Positions 1 through 11,209 of a DNA stretch of 64,000 nucleotides are shown here, piece by piece; within the stretch, counting starts at the first letter, position 1, and each line of letters begins with the position of its first letter. A model generated the notes under the pieces. The model was given only the letters and a program-made list of their open reading frames with translations. It did not search any database and was not told the origin of the DNA. The position numbers and the translations under genes were made by a program. The stretch comes from Turbatrix aceti (Eukaryota; Nematoda; Chromadorea; Rhabditida; Panagrolaimidae): positions 3,996,739 to 4,060,738 of the forward strand of contig OZ017767.1 of assembly GCA_963969345.1 (NCBI GenBank), given 5' to 3'.

Positions 1-1225
1 GCCCTTATGGCATCGGGATGAATGACTTCGGAAGCATCGCTCTCGATAAACAGCTTACGACCGTCGAGATGCTCCAATTCGAAAGAATAACCGCACAGAG
101 CTTCGCCGAGAGAAATTTTCTTGGTGACAAAAAGATCGTCGCCCTTGCGTTGAAAGACGTCGTGATTCTTGCACTGAACAATAAGCACGATATCACCTGC
201 TTGCGAATCCGGCTGAAAATCAATGACGAAATAAACACAAAATCAATGACAAGTATAAAACACGTACCTCTTGATCACCTTCACCAGGGAACGGTATCCT
301 GGCTTCGTCTTGGGTGCCCGGAGCGATGACAGCTTCCAGAATCTTCTCCTGCACGACCGTCTGTTCGCCGCTGCATTCACCACACTTGTCGCTCTCTGGG
401 ATGCTCTTGCACTTTCCACGGCACTCGGGGCACGTCGTGATAGCCTGCTGAATCATGCCCGGGCCAACCTGTCTGGCCGTCGCCACTCGGCCTTGTCCGC
501 GGCATCGCTGGCACGTCACCTGGGTTCCAGATTTGCTACCCACTCTGCAAAAAAAAATAAAATAAATATTTTTCTTAAAATTTTAGAAATCGATAACTCA
601 CCCTTTGCACGTCTTGCAGACAACCTTGCGTTTGACCTTCAGCTTCGTGGTTTTGCCGTTGTAGAGATCCTGGAGTGTGACGTTGAGTGGCTGAGCAGTA
701 GTTTGGCCCTTGCGACGCTGATGGCCTCTGGCCCTACCGCCCATGCCGCCCATACCACCCAAGCCTCCGCCAAGGAAGTCAAAAAGTCCACCGTGAGAGC
801 CGCCACCGCCGAACATATCGAAGAGATTGGGGCCTCCTCCGCCGCCGCCTTCCAATCCTTCAAGGCCAGCAGCGTCGTATACCTGCCGCTTCTCAGGATC
901 AGACAGAATTTCGTAAGCGGAGCTAATCTCTTTGAATTTGTCGCCGTGGTTGGTGTTCTTGTCGGGATGATACTTCTTGGCGAGTTCGCGGTAAGCCTAA
1001 AAGCATAACAACCTTCAGATTGCGAAATCAACACTTTTTCATATAAAAAAAAATTCTAGAAGCCAACAAACAAAAATCGATAATCATAATTTCACTCACC
1101 CGCTTAATTTCACTGTCAGTAGCATCAGGTTTGACTCCCATGATGTCGTAAAGCTTGGTGTCGACAGGTCCTTCATGGCCTCCACCGGGACCGCCGGGAA
1201 ATCCGCCACCGTTCATGAAAAACAT
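1..1225 (-). CDS. dnj-19: DnaJ subfamily A (type I Hsp40) co-chaperone, 3'-truncated by window edge
   Basis: Type I Hsp40 that delivers unfolded clients to cytosolic Hsp70 and stimulates its ATPase. Exons on the minus strand: 1225-1100, 996-602, 544-268 and 212 to beyond position 1; phases agree at every junction. The order is J-domain with the HPD tripeptide (KKYHPDKN), a glycine/phenylalanine-rich linker ([17 protein letters not shown]), four CxxCxGxx-type zinc motifs starting at CKTCKG, then the first client-binding beta domain ([15 protein letters not shown]). Segment order and wording match DNAJA2 more closely than DNAJA1; C. elegans dnj-19 is the presumed orthologue. The fourth zinc motif (CGECSGEQ) lacks the second glycine. 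The C-terminus, including any CaaX box, lies outside the window. A 3' splice site (ACTTTCAG) about 40 bases before the ATG could take a spliced leader. Confidence 0.93.
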
Positions 1226-2235
1226 GTTGACCAGAAGACGAGCAAAGAAATCAAGAAACCGTCGTCCTGAAAGTACTTAGAAAAATAAGAATGCGAAGGA
1301 AAAAGGGTAGCAGACAGACGCGAGCGAGCGAGCGAAGCACATGGAAAAATCGTCTCGAAACAGAAAACCATCAAACTGACCGAAGGCTAGGTAGAGGGCG
1401 ATAGAAAGGGCCAACAGTAAAGATCCAAATACCGAAAATACGAGGATTACGGCAACAGCTAGAACTGAAAAGACAGTGGTAGCAAAAAGAGATTGCATTC
1501 ACTGCGTCACAAGTTGAAAAGGCAAAAAAGAATGCAAAGATGTAGAAAACCTCAGCGCGTGCGCATCGATAATTCTAGAACGTTGTCGAACTTTCTGCCG
1601 GGCGGGCTGCTTTCACTTTTTCTGCTCACGTTTTGCTCTTTTCTCTTCTCGCACATTTTTGTGTTGGTTCTGTGCTGTGATTTTTTTACCTTTTTATCAC
1701 CTCAAGAGTGAACCTTGGAAAAAATCGATAATTCAAACTGTGTACATACATGCCATAGAAATCCCGAGGAGTCTCGAGTGGAACTGGAATTCTGCCAAGA
1801 ATTAACGTATTACGTCACACACGCAGCAGTTGTTGTTGCGTTTATCGACAAAAAATTGCACTACAAATCAGCTGACATTACATCGAAGCAAAGCAAAATG
1901 TGTATCCGTAAATTTCTGTATCACTCAATTTGGTGTTCAAAGATGAAACATTATTGATCGTACGTACTTTCAAAACAGTCGACGGACGCATTCATTATTA
2001 TCCCGTTTCCTTGGCTGCCAGCTGCATTGGGCAAGACTGCCGCTGGCTCCTGCGCAGCGGCCGTGGCGGCGTGCATTTGTGGTGCACGCGTGCGCATGTA
2101 CACACGCGAGGTGGACATCTATCTTAGTATTTTTTCAGTGTTTTACACGTTTCGTGTTGGCTTTGCGTGGCATTTTGGATAGTTCTGACATATTCTGTCA
2201 TTTCAGGCTAATTTATGCGCTTTTGAGTAAAGTGA
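1226..2235. other. Divergent spacer between DnaJ and nuclear receptor genes
   Basis: About 1 kb separates two divergent start codons. Short open frames on both strands show no recognisable protein. A run of GAGC units occurs near 1318-1336. The interval presumably holds both promoters; no element can be named with confidence. Confidence 0.5.
2192..2206 (+). promoter_or_regulatory. Candidate trans-splice acceptor of the nuclear receptor gene
   Basis: TTCTGTCATTTCAG ends 29 bases before the start codon with no obvious donor exon upstream. It could be a spliced-leader acceptor or the end of a 5' UTR intron. Confidence 0.45.
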
Positions 2236-3931
2236 ATGGCAGGGAGCGGCGAAAAGCTGCTACCCGGTAGGTTTTTGTCCATCTTTGATCGCCCGAGCTC
2301 CATGATCCATGATGTTTCTAGGCACGTTGTGCGTCGTATGCGAGGATCTGGCTACTGGAAATCACTACAACGGTACGCTTTTGTGCTTTTTTATATGTGC
2401 CACCATTAGTTTGACTCTTTTTTTTCAGTGGCAAGTTGCTCAGGATGTAAAACCTTCTTTCGACGCGCGGTCGTGAACAACCGGACGTTCAATTGCACCG
2501 GAAACGGCAACTGTCCTCTGAACAAGGATGTTCGATGCGCGTGCCGCTACTGTCGCTTCAAAAAGTGTCTCGAAGTTGGCATGGACCGAAATGCCATCCA
2601 GAACGACCGGGATCGCATCGGGTATACGAAGCGGACGAGGAGGAAGAGCAAGATGAAGACTGTGAGTCCGACTGACTCACCTGCCAACGGACACGACTCT
2701 TCGCACGACGATAAGTCCGACTACGAAGACGTCATGTTCGGCGAAAACAATGGAGACTCCATGGATGTCGACCTGGTTCAGATGCAAAAGGTTGGTTGTC
2801 GAAGGGCATCTGAATCTGAATGACGCTTATTTTCTGACATTCAGCCTACATCGTACGAGCCAATCCTCGAGAGGATCACGCAACTGGAGAATTACTTTTC
2901 ACTTTTGCTGAGCCGCGGCAAGATCACTCCTTACGCGTCGCTGGATGATGCCCTGCAGGCGCCGAGCGTCTTCATCCAGCCCATCACCGTCAAAGTCACG
3001 GATCCCATCGCTACACCGGCCGAGGGATCGAACAATCAGTGCAAGATGCCTTTCTGGCGGTCGAGGATCATCGCGCTCTACATCGACTGGGCAAAAACCT
3101 TCCCTTGTTTCCGCAAGCTGCCGTACATGGACCAGGTAACGCTGTTGACGAACCACGCGTCGAGCTACATGATCATGTGCGAAGCCTTCCGCACACCCGA
3201 GCACAAAGATGAGGACGAACTGTCCTCATTCGATGCCAACATGCAATTCTCCCCTGCCGCCGAGGCAGTGTCCCCCGACGCGCCGTCCTCGATCTCGACA
3301 CAGGCTTCTGCGAGTGCGAGTTGCATTTCCGAGGATAAACCCTTCTCGATGGGGGTCCACGCTTTTTTCGACCCCGCACTGATTTCAACCGGCTTTTCCT
3401 GCGGTCACACGGGGGTGAGGAGTCTCGTCGACGTGCCTCCTGGGGTGCACTACCCCTCAGTGGGCTCGCTCTCCGGTCTGACGCCGGTCATGGCCATCAT
3501 GATCGACTACGTCATGAAGCCCTTCCGTCGACTCAACATCACGACGACCGAGTTCGCCACGCTCCAGGCAATCGCCTTCTTTGATCCCGACACGGACGGT
3601 CTCGATGCCGCCTCGCAGCGCAACGTCGCCATCGAGCAGAAGAAACTCATCGCGGCGCTCTACCAGTACATTTCTCAGAGGCACGAGCCAGCCCAGGCAT
3701 CCGAGCGGTACGCAGCCATCTTGCTTCGCATTCCGACGATCAGGGTGGGTTGAGACATTTTGTGTTTTGTGAATTACGATCGAAATATTTCAGAAAGTAG
3801 CAGCCAAGAAAAACGAATCGCTGCAGATCATCGACATGTTCAACCTCTTCTCGCTCAATTCACTCGTCAAAGAAACGGCCCTCGGCATCCGTCCACAGAA
3901 TCAGAATAGCCAACCCACCTTCCCTATGTAG
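2236..3931 (+). CDS. Nematode supplementary nuclear hormone receptor (NHR)
   Basis: Ligand-regulated transcription factor, 493 residues by the spliced model. Exons: 2236-2266, 2322-2372, 2429-2790, 2845-3744, 3794-3931. The two-zinc-finger DNA-binding domain covers about residues 12-95. The first finger reads CVVCEDLATGNHYNVASC followed by the P-box CSGCKTFFRR, diagnostic of the HNF4-derived receptors expanded in nematodes. A basic extension (TKRTRRKSK) follows, then an acidic hinge. The ligand-binding domain begins near residue 150 and shows the helix 3-5 region around AKTFPCFRKLPYMDQVTLL. A Ser/Ala/acidic insert of about 60 residues follows it (near 3205-3345). The last exon (KETALGIRP) would carry helix 12. 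The ATG opens a frame entering the first finger eleven codons later. Assignment to one numbered NHR is not possible by eye. Confidence 0.9.
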
Positions 3932-4478
3932 ATTAATGTCGTCGACAAAAAACAGAAAAATGATTAGAAAAGTTCTCCTGAATACCTGAATATCTTTAAA
4001 CATCGAATCGAACAAGTCAAAAACGGGATTCTGAATATCTTAAAAAATTTCTATTTTGCTTGGGACCATTTCATTGTTTGTATTATCGTACACAGTACTT
4101 TCCAGCTAGTCTGGTAAAGAAAGTTTCGTTTAGAATTTGAAGCACAGCGAGATAAATAAAAAAAATTTTGTTTTGATCCGCGGAACACGACACTTATATC
4201 TCCGACAACAACCTCATTTCCGCCATTTTAACACTAATGCGTTCCCCAAATGTGGACTCTGTTTCAACCGATTTCTGCCATGATGACCAACTTTATTGCC
4301 TTTTGGGCACATATACAACCAGCAATTCAGGAAGTCGTCAAAACGTCGCCAACGATGGTTGTTCCCTCGATTATCATCGTCGTTCGTTCGTTGAAGACTG
4401 CTTTGACGCAGTCTTCGCCGCAGTAAACTAGGTCGGACTGCGAATGATTGCCTGCCAAAGCTCGTTTTCCAGCCAGAA
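3932..4478. other. Convergent 3' spacer
   Basis: AT-rich interval between the ends of the nuclear receptor (+) and globin (-) genes. An AATAAA at 4155-4160 on the plus strand could serve the receptor transcript. No coding signal seen. Confidence 0.5.
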
Positions 4479-5524
4479 TCAAAAGTCCGGCGAAATGCGT
4501 AGTTGAGCAAAGAATCCACACGGTGACGAATCTTCGGTGTTTGCCGTGCTCGGAGACTGTCGAACGAACTCGCGTCTCAGCACGATTGTCGTAGAGACGT
4601 GATGGGGTGCGGAGCGGAGCCGGTCAATGATAGCTGCCACCAGGATGGTCCACGCCTTGCACGCTTCCGGAAAACCGCGCACGCAGTCTTGGACGACGAG
4701 GGAGTCGACGAAGAGCTCGCCCAGTCGTTCGAAAAAAGCCGCCTTGAAGCCGTACTTGCGCAGTTGAAAGTGATATGAACCTGAAAGCTTTGTGTTAATT
4801 TTCAACCCGACTGTGGCTCTCCATGATCCATACCGATTTTGTCTATGTGCTCGAAAATTTGCTGCGGTGCGATTTCGAGAGAGTGAATGACCTGCGAGAT
4901 GAGAGACACGAAAAAGTGGATGTGGTCCCTGAGGGTCGCAATGTTCTGCGACGCGGATCGCCTGCGCTCGGGAGTGCCCGTGCTGACCATGGAGTTGACA
5001 AAGGCTGTGTTGTAGAAGACCTCCATTACCGTTTTTTCCTTCTATAACCACCCGTTGAGGACTTTGAAGGGCATCAATGTCTAAAAAAAACTTACGGCTA
5101 TGAACTTGTCAAAAACATGGTCGACGATGGCGACTATGCCCCTGCAGTTGGAACGCGGCGTGTCGCAGAGCCGGGACCACGTCACCTTCAGCGCCCGTAC
5201 GTGGTCCTGTTTAATGTTCCACGCCACCGCGAGCGTGAATTTTATGACCGGCATTGAGCCCGATCGCTTGCGCATGTTCGGCACGCTGAGTCTGCCATGA
5301 CTGCCCGACGTCTCCTTGTCCTTTGTAGTGTTCATGAGTACGTTGACGCTGCCTCGTCTGCCTTCGCTCACTTTTACGTTCAGCAGACTGTTTGGGCCTT
5401 TACGGGGGCCTGGTGACTGTGAGCGCGAGTTTCGTCTGGCCTTGGCGTCGCCATGAGCTGGCTTCTTGGAGCCGTGAGGTACTCCGGTCTGCTGCTTTCG
5501 GAATCTTGCTGCTGCGCCGATCAT
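4479..5524 (-). CDS. Globin-domain protein with long N-terminal extension
   Basis: Haem-binding globin of the diverse nematode glb type, 321 residues. Exons: 5524-5096, 5041-4807, 4780-4479; phases agree. Residues 1 to about 105 form a Ser/Arg/Pro/Lys-rich, probably disordered extension. The globin fold starts near VTWSRLCDTPRSNCRG (A helix) and continues through VFDKF and VFYNTAFVNSM. The segment IDKIGMDHG aligns with the F helix of neuroglobin (LGRKH), making His216 the likely proximal ligand. The G-H region SYHFQLRKYGF...LGELFV...CKAW is globin-like, and about 50 non-globin residues follow. The long extension is common in nematode globins thought to act in neurons. The splice site CTTCTTCACAG four bases before the ATG looks like a trans-splice acceptor. 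The second intron uses a weak donor (GTTGAA). Confidence 0.8.
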
Positions 5525-5528
5525 GATT

Positions 5529-5545
5529 CTGTGAAGAAGTTACAC
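5529..5545 (-). promoter_or_regulatory. Candidate trans-splice acceptor of the globin gene
   Basis: Read on the minus strand, a pyrimidine stretch ending CTTCACAG lies four bases before the globin ATG, with no in-frame upstream exon. Confidence 0.5.
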
Positions 5546-6199
5546 GATGGTCTGAAATCTGACGTTTTGAGCAGATTCTAAAACAAAGAGCTTGACGTCA
5601 AAAAAATTCAGCGGGATAAAAAATTTCCGCAACGCAAAAAAATTTAGCAAAAGTCTAATGGGTCCTCGGGGCACACAACTTCTCGGAAACATCGAAAAAC
5701 ATGATTGCAAAAAAAGTTGCAATTTGTTTTCGGCTAACACAATCAATGACTTCTTGCTATTTTTTAAAGTTCGTTGAGACTAAAACAAAAATTATAAAAA
5801 AAATCTGTTGTTTCAGATTTTTTTCACCCCAAAAAAATGTTCACCCAAATAAGCGATTTGTCTGGCTGGCGGAAACAGGCTGCAGTCAAACATGGAGGAC
5901 AACAATTGTTCAAAAAAAAGCTCAATAACTGGGAATCGGTCAATTGCCGGCGTCTCCGGGAGAGGCTGGAATGCGTCGAAGCCGGTGGCACTCGGCGACT
6001 CCCGAGGGGCTTCTTTCTCGCCTTGCTGACTCCAGTCTGGAGCCTGTTAGCCAGCAGGGATCGTATCACTTGTTGGCGGCGTTGACATCGAAATTATGAG
6101 CCAGTCGCTGCAACCCGAGTCCTCCGCCCCCATTTCGCGCCGGCTGATGTGTTTTGGCTCTTTGGCCCCAGATTTTTTTTTGCTCAGGGCTAAAAAACA

Positions 6200-6720
6200 G
6201 AGTTGTTCGATGCTCACCAAATTGCTCCTGCTCACTGCTCGCTCTTGCTCAGCTCACGAGCGCGAGCGGAGCGAGCGCGAAAAATTGGAGTGCTCAATGA
6301 GCATGAGCAGAGCGAGCACGAAAAATTGAATTGCTCAAAGAGCGCGAGCAGAGCGAGCAAGAGAAATTTTTAAAATGAGCACTGCTCACTATAAATTTAG
6401 TGCTACAAATACTAAAATACTGGTAATTTCGATCAAAAACACGATGTTGGGGGTATCTCCAAGGAGTATACGGTCTTTCTTTTAGTGAGGAACTGAATTT
6501 TGGCTCAAAATTCACATTTTTATGTGTGAGCCATGTTTGCTCATTGCTCGCTCCTGCTCAACTCACGAGCGTGAGCAGAGCAAGAGCAGACGATCTGAGA
6601 ATAAAAGAGCGCGAGCGGAGCGAGCGCGAAAATTTTAGGAACTCAAAGAGCATGAGCAGAGCGAGCACGAAAAATTGAGTTGCTCAAAGAGCGCGAGCAG
6701 AGCGAGCACTGAAAATTGTC
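6200..6720. repeat. GAGCGCGAGC / AGCGAGC repeat blocks
   Basis: Two blocks (about 6220-6365 and 6540-6705) built from short units such as GAGCGCGAGCGGAGCGAGCG followed by CGAAAAATTG. Each block is preceded by the complementary form (TTGCTC...GCTCACTGCTCGCTC), so each can fold as an imperfect hairpin. The roughly 160 bases between them lack the unit. No transposase frame is associated. Confidence 0.75.
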
Positions 6721-8327
6721 GAATTGAACAACTCTGCTAAAAAATATGGAACGCATCCGTTTCCGCCTGGAAAAATGATCCTATCATGCCTTTGCATCTC
6801 ACGAAATTGGCAGCACGCCCTGAAGTTTTTGAAACGTAGGCTGATGGACAAGACATCTCCCACGAAAACAGTTTGTCAGACATTCATTCAGACAGAGGCG
6901 ACTCAAAGTGCAACAAGACGGGCGAAGGACCACCAAAGCGGCGGACCAAAGCGTATTTATTAAGAGCTGTTTTGGAGTGTTTCCCGTGGGAGATTATCGT
7001 CACTTATAAGGTCCGCAGGTTTCTTCATCGCCAAAAACATGGCGTCAAAAAAAAATAAATTTGCATATAAGCACTATTTTTCCGAGAACAGCAACATGCC
7101 TCAGGACTTGGCATGGCAAAACATATTTTTGGGCGTGATTAGAACACAAATCCCATCTGGAACACATCTTTGAAAACAACTTTGTTAAGGTCAAAAATAA
7201 CTCGGCAGATGCCAAATATAGATACATTGGGCAAATCGGGCCAAAAAACACTTTATTTGTGTTTTCATTTTTCTAGACAATTGAAATTTTTTAAGATGTG
7301 ATTAAAAAATTTGAAACGTATTGAAAATGCAAAAACATGACGTTGTCTGACTATAAAGTTGAAGACAAGGACATGCCCCGAAGCAAATCACTGCCATAAA
7401 GCATGAAAGCAGTCTGGCCAACCAGGGCATTGTCAGACGCAATGTCAGAGGCTGATTTGTGATGCCTCGGCTCGGCTCATCCTGGACGGTGCTTGCGACA
7501 GAGGCAGAAGGTCCTCGTCACGCTTGTTGACAGCCAACACCGCTTCTTTAGGCGACTCAAACAACAACTTTTGAGGAAATCTAATAACTCGGCGCAAGTA
7601 TTGTTTCTGATTTTATTATGTTTTGCTTCAGAAAAAAACAATCACAAGTGGAACATAGTCGGGCCGCGATTGCGTGCCAAAAAAAGATGCACCGCCCCCT
7701 CTTTACCACTTGAGGGGGGTGCTTGAACTTGGAAGCGTCACGGTGCACTTTTAATTCGTCAACTGGCTGTTTTGGGGCGTTGGAGACATCAAAAGCATCC
7801 GAGATGACAGAGTAAAGCGAGCCGTCTGGAAATCAAGTTAGGAAGTCTGAGTGGCAAGTCTGATGACGGATGTTTGGTCTGGACTGGGGAAAACCCGACT
7901 CCCATGCAACTGTTTTTTTCATAATTGCAAAAGTATCTTTTGTTTGCCAAAAAAGATCCCTTTCATCAAAAACCACATTTCTCTGTAGTAGATATGATTT
8001 TTGCAATCCGGAACAGAAAATCAGTCAGCGAGCATTCCGGTCAAGCGGGAGTGCATTGCGTCTTCTTCGAACGGCCGCCTGAGAGGTCTTCTTCCGCCTG
8101 GAATGCATTAGAGTGGGACGTCATGTGCGGCGCCTCCGCAAAGGTGTGTGTGTAACGACAACAATGCTCGCACGATCCCTACCGACGGGACGAGAACGCG
8201 TGCGAGAGATATGATAATTGCCTTCGGGCGCATGCAAATCGCGGTGCAAAAAGCAACACTAGTTGCCACGAAACTGCCGGGACTACGCTTGACGCATCGT
8301 CCCTGGCACATCTAATCTGACCCTTCC

Positions 8328-9842
8328 ATGGCCGGCTTTGCCATGGATTCCACATCGCTGGGGTCTTCCGAAGACGACAGAAATGTCGTCTCTGACCCCA
8401 GCGATTCTGACCTATTTGATTACTGGCAGAAAGACCTTCACAGTCGCCAATCTGACTTTTGGGACCTCGTTACGGAGTATGCAAAGGTGTCTTCCTGCGA
8501 CGAGGAGGACACCATCGAGCAGGCTGCGACTCTTTCTGACGAGGTGAGTCCAGGTGGAGTTCTCCGACCAGGAATTATAACCGAGCTTGCAGATTGTTCT
8601 ACCAGAACGCATACTGGCCGGCGTCGATAACCACACAGCACACGGCGGCACCGTTACTGCTACTAACATCACCGATTCAAGACCTACGACGCAGCCCCCC
8701 TCGACCGCTGAAGCGGACACCGCGGAACTCGTGAACAAAGTGTTTACCGTCACGCTGAGTGCCCTTCTGCGAGCGACGAACGCCGTTACCCGGACGCTCT
8801 TCTGCAACTCACTTCCCCCGCCGACGCCGTTGGTCAACGTGCTGGCGTTCTTTCCACCCGCGCCGTTCAAGTACTACTGTCTGAGCTACCGGGTCCTCGA
8901 CGGCGACGATACCACGCAGTCCGATGACGATGACTTGACAACTCCAAGGTCAAGGCGCCAGATCGCGAACGCGGCAATGGCATTTGGTCAGGAGGACATC
9001 CGCTTCGAGCCCGTAGTGTCCCGCTTCCATCAGCACCGGGTGTACATCACCGGCCTCCGGGTCTACCTCAGGCGCACGAACGCCTTCGTCGTTCACAGTA
9101 AATCTGGGAACTACATCGTCGGCGTCAAGGTTTCAGCAAATTTTAACTTGAACCCGCATAAGGTGGTGCTCGTGGCGAACAGCAACGCCTGCGATCTGGG
9201 GTTAACCATCTCGCCCGCCGTCAAGATGGTGCCCGACGACTTCGACGCCTACTTCTTCGACTACTCCGGCTACGGCCTGTCTTCTGGCTCTCCGAGCGAG
9301 AGTGCCGTCAACGCGGACATCGAGGCGATCTACGAATACATCCGATGCGAGCGCAATGATCCCTATCTCAAAGTGATCCTCGTCGGCTTCTCCATTGGCA
9401 GCACCGTCGTTGCCGACTTTGCGAGTCGGCAGTGCGAGACCTCGACCACCTACGTGGCCGGTGTCGTACTCGTCGCACCCCTCACGTCCGCGATTCGGCA
9501 CTGCGTGAGAAACAAGAAGCTAGAGCAGACGAGCTCCCTAGACTGCTTCCGAACGTGAGTAGCTACGGGCGAACCAAGGTCCGGACTAAGACGCGTCCTT
9601 GCAGGATCGACAAAGTGGAGAAGATCAACGTTCCCTTTCTCTGCATCCACGGCCTCGAGGACGAGATGATGCCGCCGAGCAACTCCATCGAGCTCTCCAA
9701 CAGAGCGCCGCGGGCGGTGGAACCGTTCTTCATCCCGAACAGAGGCCACCTTTGCGTCGTCAAAAGTGCGCTCTACCTCGCACGGTTGCATTACTTTATT
9801 AACATTCAAATCGACCAGACTATTGATTATATTACGTATTAA
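8328..9842 (+). CDS. ABHD17-like alpha/beta hydrolase
   Basis: Serine hydrolase related to ABHD17 (depalmitoylases acting on S-acylated membrane proteins), 471 residues. Exons: 8328-8543, 8593-9554, 9605-9842. Family landmarks in order: hydrophobic FPP segment (LAFFPPAP) near residue 165, FDYSGYGLSSGSPSE, the nucleophile elbow GFSIGS with Ser339, VVLVAPLTS, acidic residue in HGLEDEM (Asp412), and RAVEPFF...NRGHLC with the likely catalytic His441. Two oddities: ABHD17 proteins start with a Cys-rich palmitoylated segment, whereas this one has about 150 extra acidic and Thr-rich residues; and the oxyanion-side motif HGNAVDLG reads NSNACDLG here, losing its histidine. Substrate and activity are therefore uncertain. 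ATG chosen as the first in frame; a second at 8343 is possible. AATAAA lies at 9861. Confidence 0.82.
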
Positions 9843-9860
9843 CTGTTATCCATACTGATA

Positions 9861-9866
9861 AATAAA
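9861..9866 (+). terminator. Polyadenylation signal AATAAA
   Basis: Canonical hexamer 19 bases after the ABHD17-like stop codon and about 160 bases before the next start. Confidence 0.6.
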
Positions 9867-10025
9867 TGAAACGATTACTGTAATGTTTCGCAAAATAATA
9901 AAAATACCAGAAATTTCCAAATTCAAGATTGTAAAATGCAGGGTTCCCCCAACGAAAAAGAAAGCACTGAAAAAATTTTATTTCTTCTTTTTTTGGCTTC
10001 GTTGTGTGAATTCCTTGCGAACGTC

Positions 10026-11060
10026 ATGGCTGACAGCGACGATGACTACATGTCGGAAGCCATCCTGAGTGGCATCCAGGACGTCAGACCAGGTAAGTCA
10101 GCGTCCCAGCTTGCTGGTAGGCAGCTTTAATACTTGTTTTTAGGAGTGTCCCGAAATCGAGCTGAACGCCGGGCGCTGCAACTCAATACGCGTGCCGAAA
10201 TCGCTGCAGAAAGGATGGCCAAGCTGCAGCCACCGAAGAGAGCGGACGTCGAGCGGCAGAAGCTGCTGGAGGGCATGGCGAAGCCGATCGGTGAGGAATC
10301 GAAGGGCTTTGCTCTTCTCGCCAAGATGGGCTACAAGCCGGGCATGGCTCTCGGCAAGGACGCTTCTTCCTCCTCGGATGCGCCGACAGCAGCGGCAGCG
10401 ACGGTATCGAAGAAACTAACCAAGCCCATAGAAATTAACCTGAAGACCGGCCGCGGCGGCGTCGGCCTCGAGGCTCACGAACAGGCGGAGCAGAAGGAGC
10501 GCGTCGAGCAGCACCTCGAAAAAATGCGCGAAAACGCTCAAAAACAAGTTGGGTTAATTTTTTTATTAGAAAATTGCTTACAAACATTTTTTTAGGAAAT
10601 CCTGCTTGAAGATTATCGAAAACGGAAGCGTAACCGAGTTGACGTCAAACAAGTGGCGTCCGAAATCTGGCAGATGCGCAAAGCGTGCCAGGAGCTTGAC
10701 GTGCGGCAGGGTCGCTCGGAACCCTCTGTATCCTGGCATTGGCCGATCTACCGTGACAAGGCAGCCGTCGAAGAACCCCCACCGGTACCAGTCGTCGCCA
10801 GGCACGGCAAGCGCCGACCTTTGACTCCGGAAGATGCCGACGACGGCGTTCCTGCTCGCTACGTGTACGCCAACGGCGTCGAGGCGACGGAAGAACGCTT
10901 TGACGAGCTGGACGAGGATGAGCTCGTCGAGAGACTCAACTCGCTTCACCTTTACCTGCGCACTTCTCATTTCTACTGCCACTGGTGCGGGGCCCAGTAC
11001 GAGTCTCCAGAAGAATTGAATCAGCAGTGTTCTGGGGAAACCCGAGATGACCATGAATGA
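10026..11060 (+). CDS. gpatch11: GPATCH11 (CCDC75) homologue, G-patch protein
   Basis: G-patch protein of 311 residues. Exons: 10026-10092, 10144-10547, 10596-11060. The start MADSDDDYMSEAI matches the human N-terminus (acidic then DYMSD), which favours this ATG over an upstream in-frame one at 9936. The G-patch covers about residues 85-140 (GFALLAKMGYKPGMALGKD ... GRGGVGLEAH). The conserved C-terminal block HLYLRTSHFYCHWCGAQY carries a Cys pair and resembles the human YLREEHLYCIWCGTAY. G-patch proteins bind and activate DEAH-box helicases; GPATCH11 itself has been linked to kinetochores and splicing, and the helicase partner here is unknown. It lies 149 bases upstream of CWF19L1 on the same strand, with a poly(A) signal and a trans-splice-like acceptor between them. 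Confidence 0.92.
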
Positions 11061-11081
11061 TTACTCCGTGTTTTTGAAACG

Positions 11082-11087
11082 AATAAA
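11082..11087 (+). terminator. Polyadenylation signal AATAAA inside putative operon
   Basis: Lies 22 bases after the GPATCH11 stop. A U-rich tract (about 11146-11195) follows and leads into the acceptor of the next gene, the usual arrangement between nematode operon members. Confidence 0.6.
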
Positions 11088-11180
11088 TTTGTACTGTACT
11101 TTCGGTTGCGATGAACGTTTGACAAATCGTTGGTTACGGTCGGAAATATTTTTTTTATTTTTTTTGGCGCAAAAAAATGT

Positions 11181-11199
11181 TTTTTTATTGTTTTTGCAG
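11181..11199 (+). promoter_or_regulatory. Candidate spliced-leader acceptor of CWF19L1
   Basis: TTTTTTATTGTTTTTGCAG ends ten bases before the CWF19L1 ATG. No upstream exon can pair with it inside the 149-base gap, so trans-splicing is the simplest reading. Confidence 0.65.
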
Positions 11200-11209
11200 G
11201 CTTTTTACG

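Larger units (their letters stand above)
5525..8327. other. Divergent spacer with simple repeats, no gene seen
   Basis: About 2.8 kb between the globin (-) and ABHD17-like (+) start codons. It holds two blocks of GAGC-rich repeats, described separately. Short open frames around 6724-7060 and 7493-8155 show no family resemblance or splice structure. Confidence 0.5.

Noticed and set aside
1277..1498. Hydrophobic minus-strand frame upstream of the DnaJ gene
   Set aside because: Starts with an ATG and looks like a membrane protein, but sits in the divergent promoter, has no splice link to DnaJ and is low-complexity; support is too weak.
6724..7260. Possible transposase remnant
   Set aside because: Short frames on both strands contain no DDE-type or reverse-transcriptase motif, and no terminal repeats flank them.
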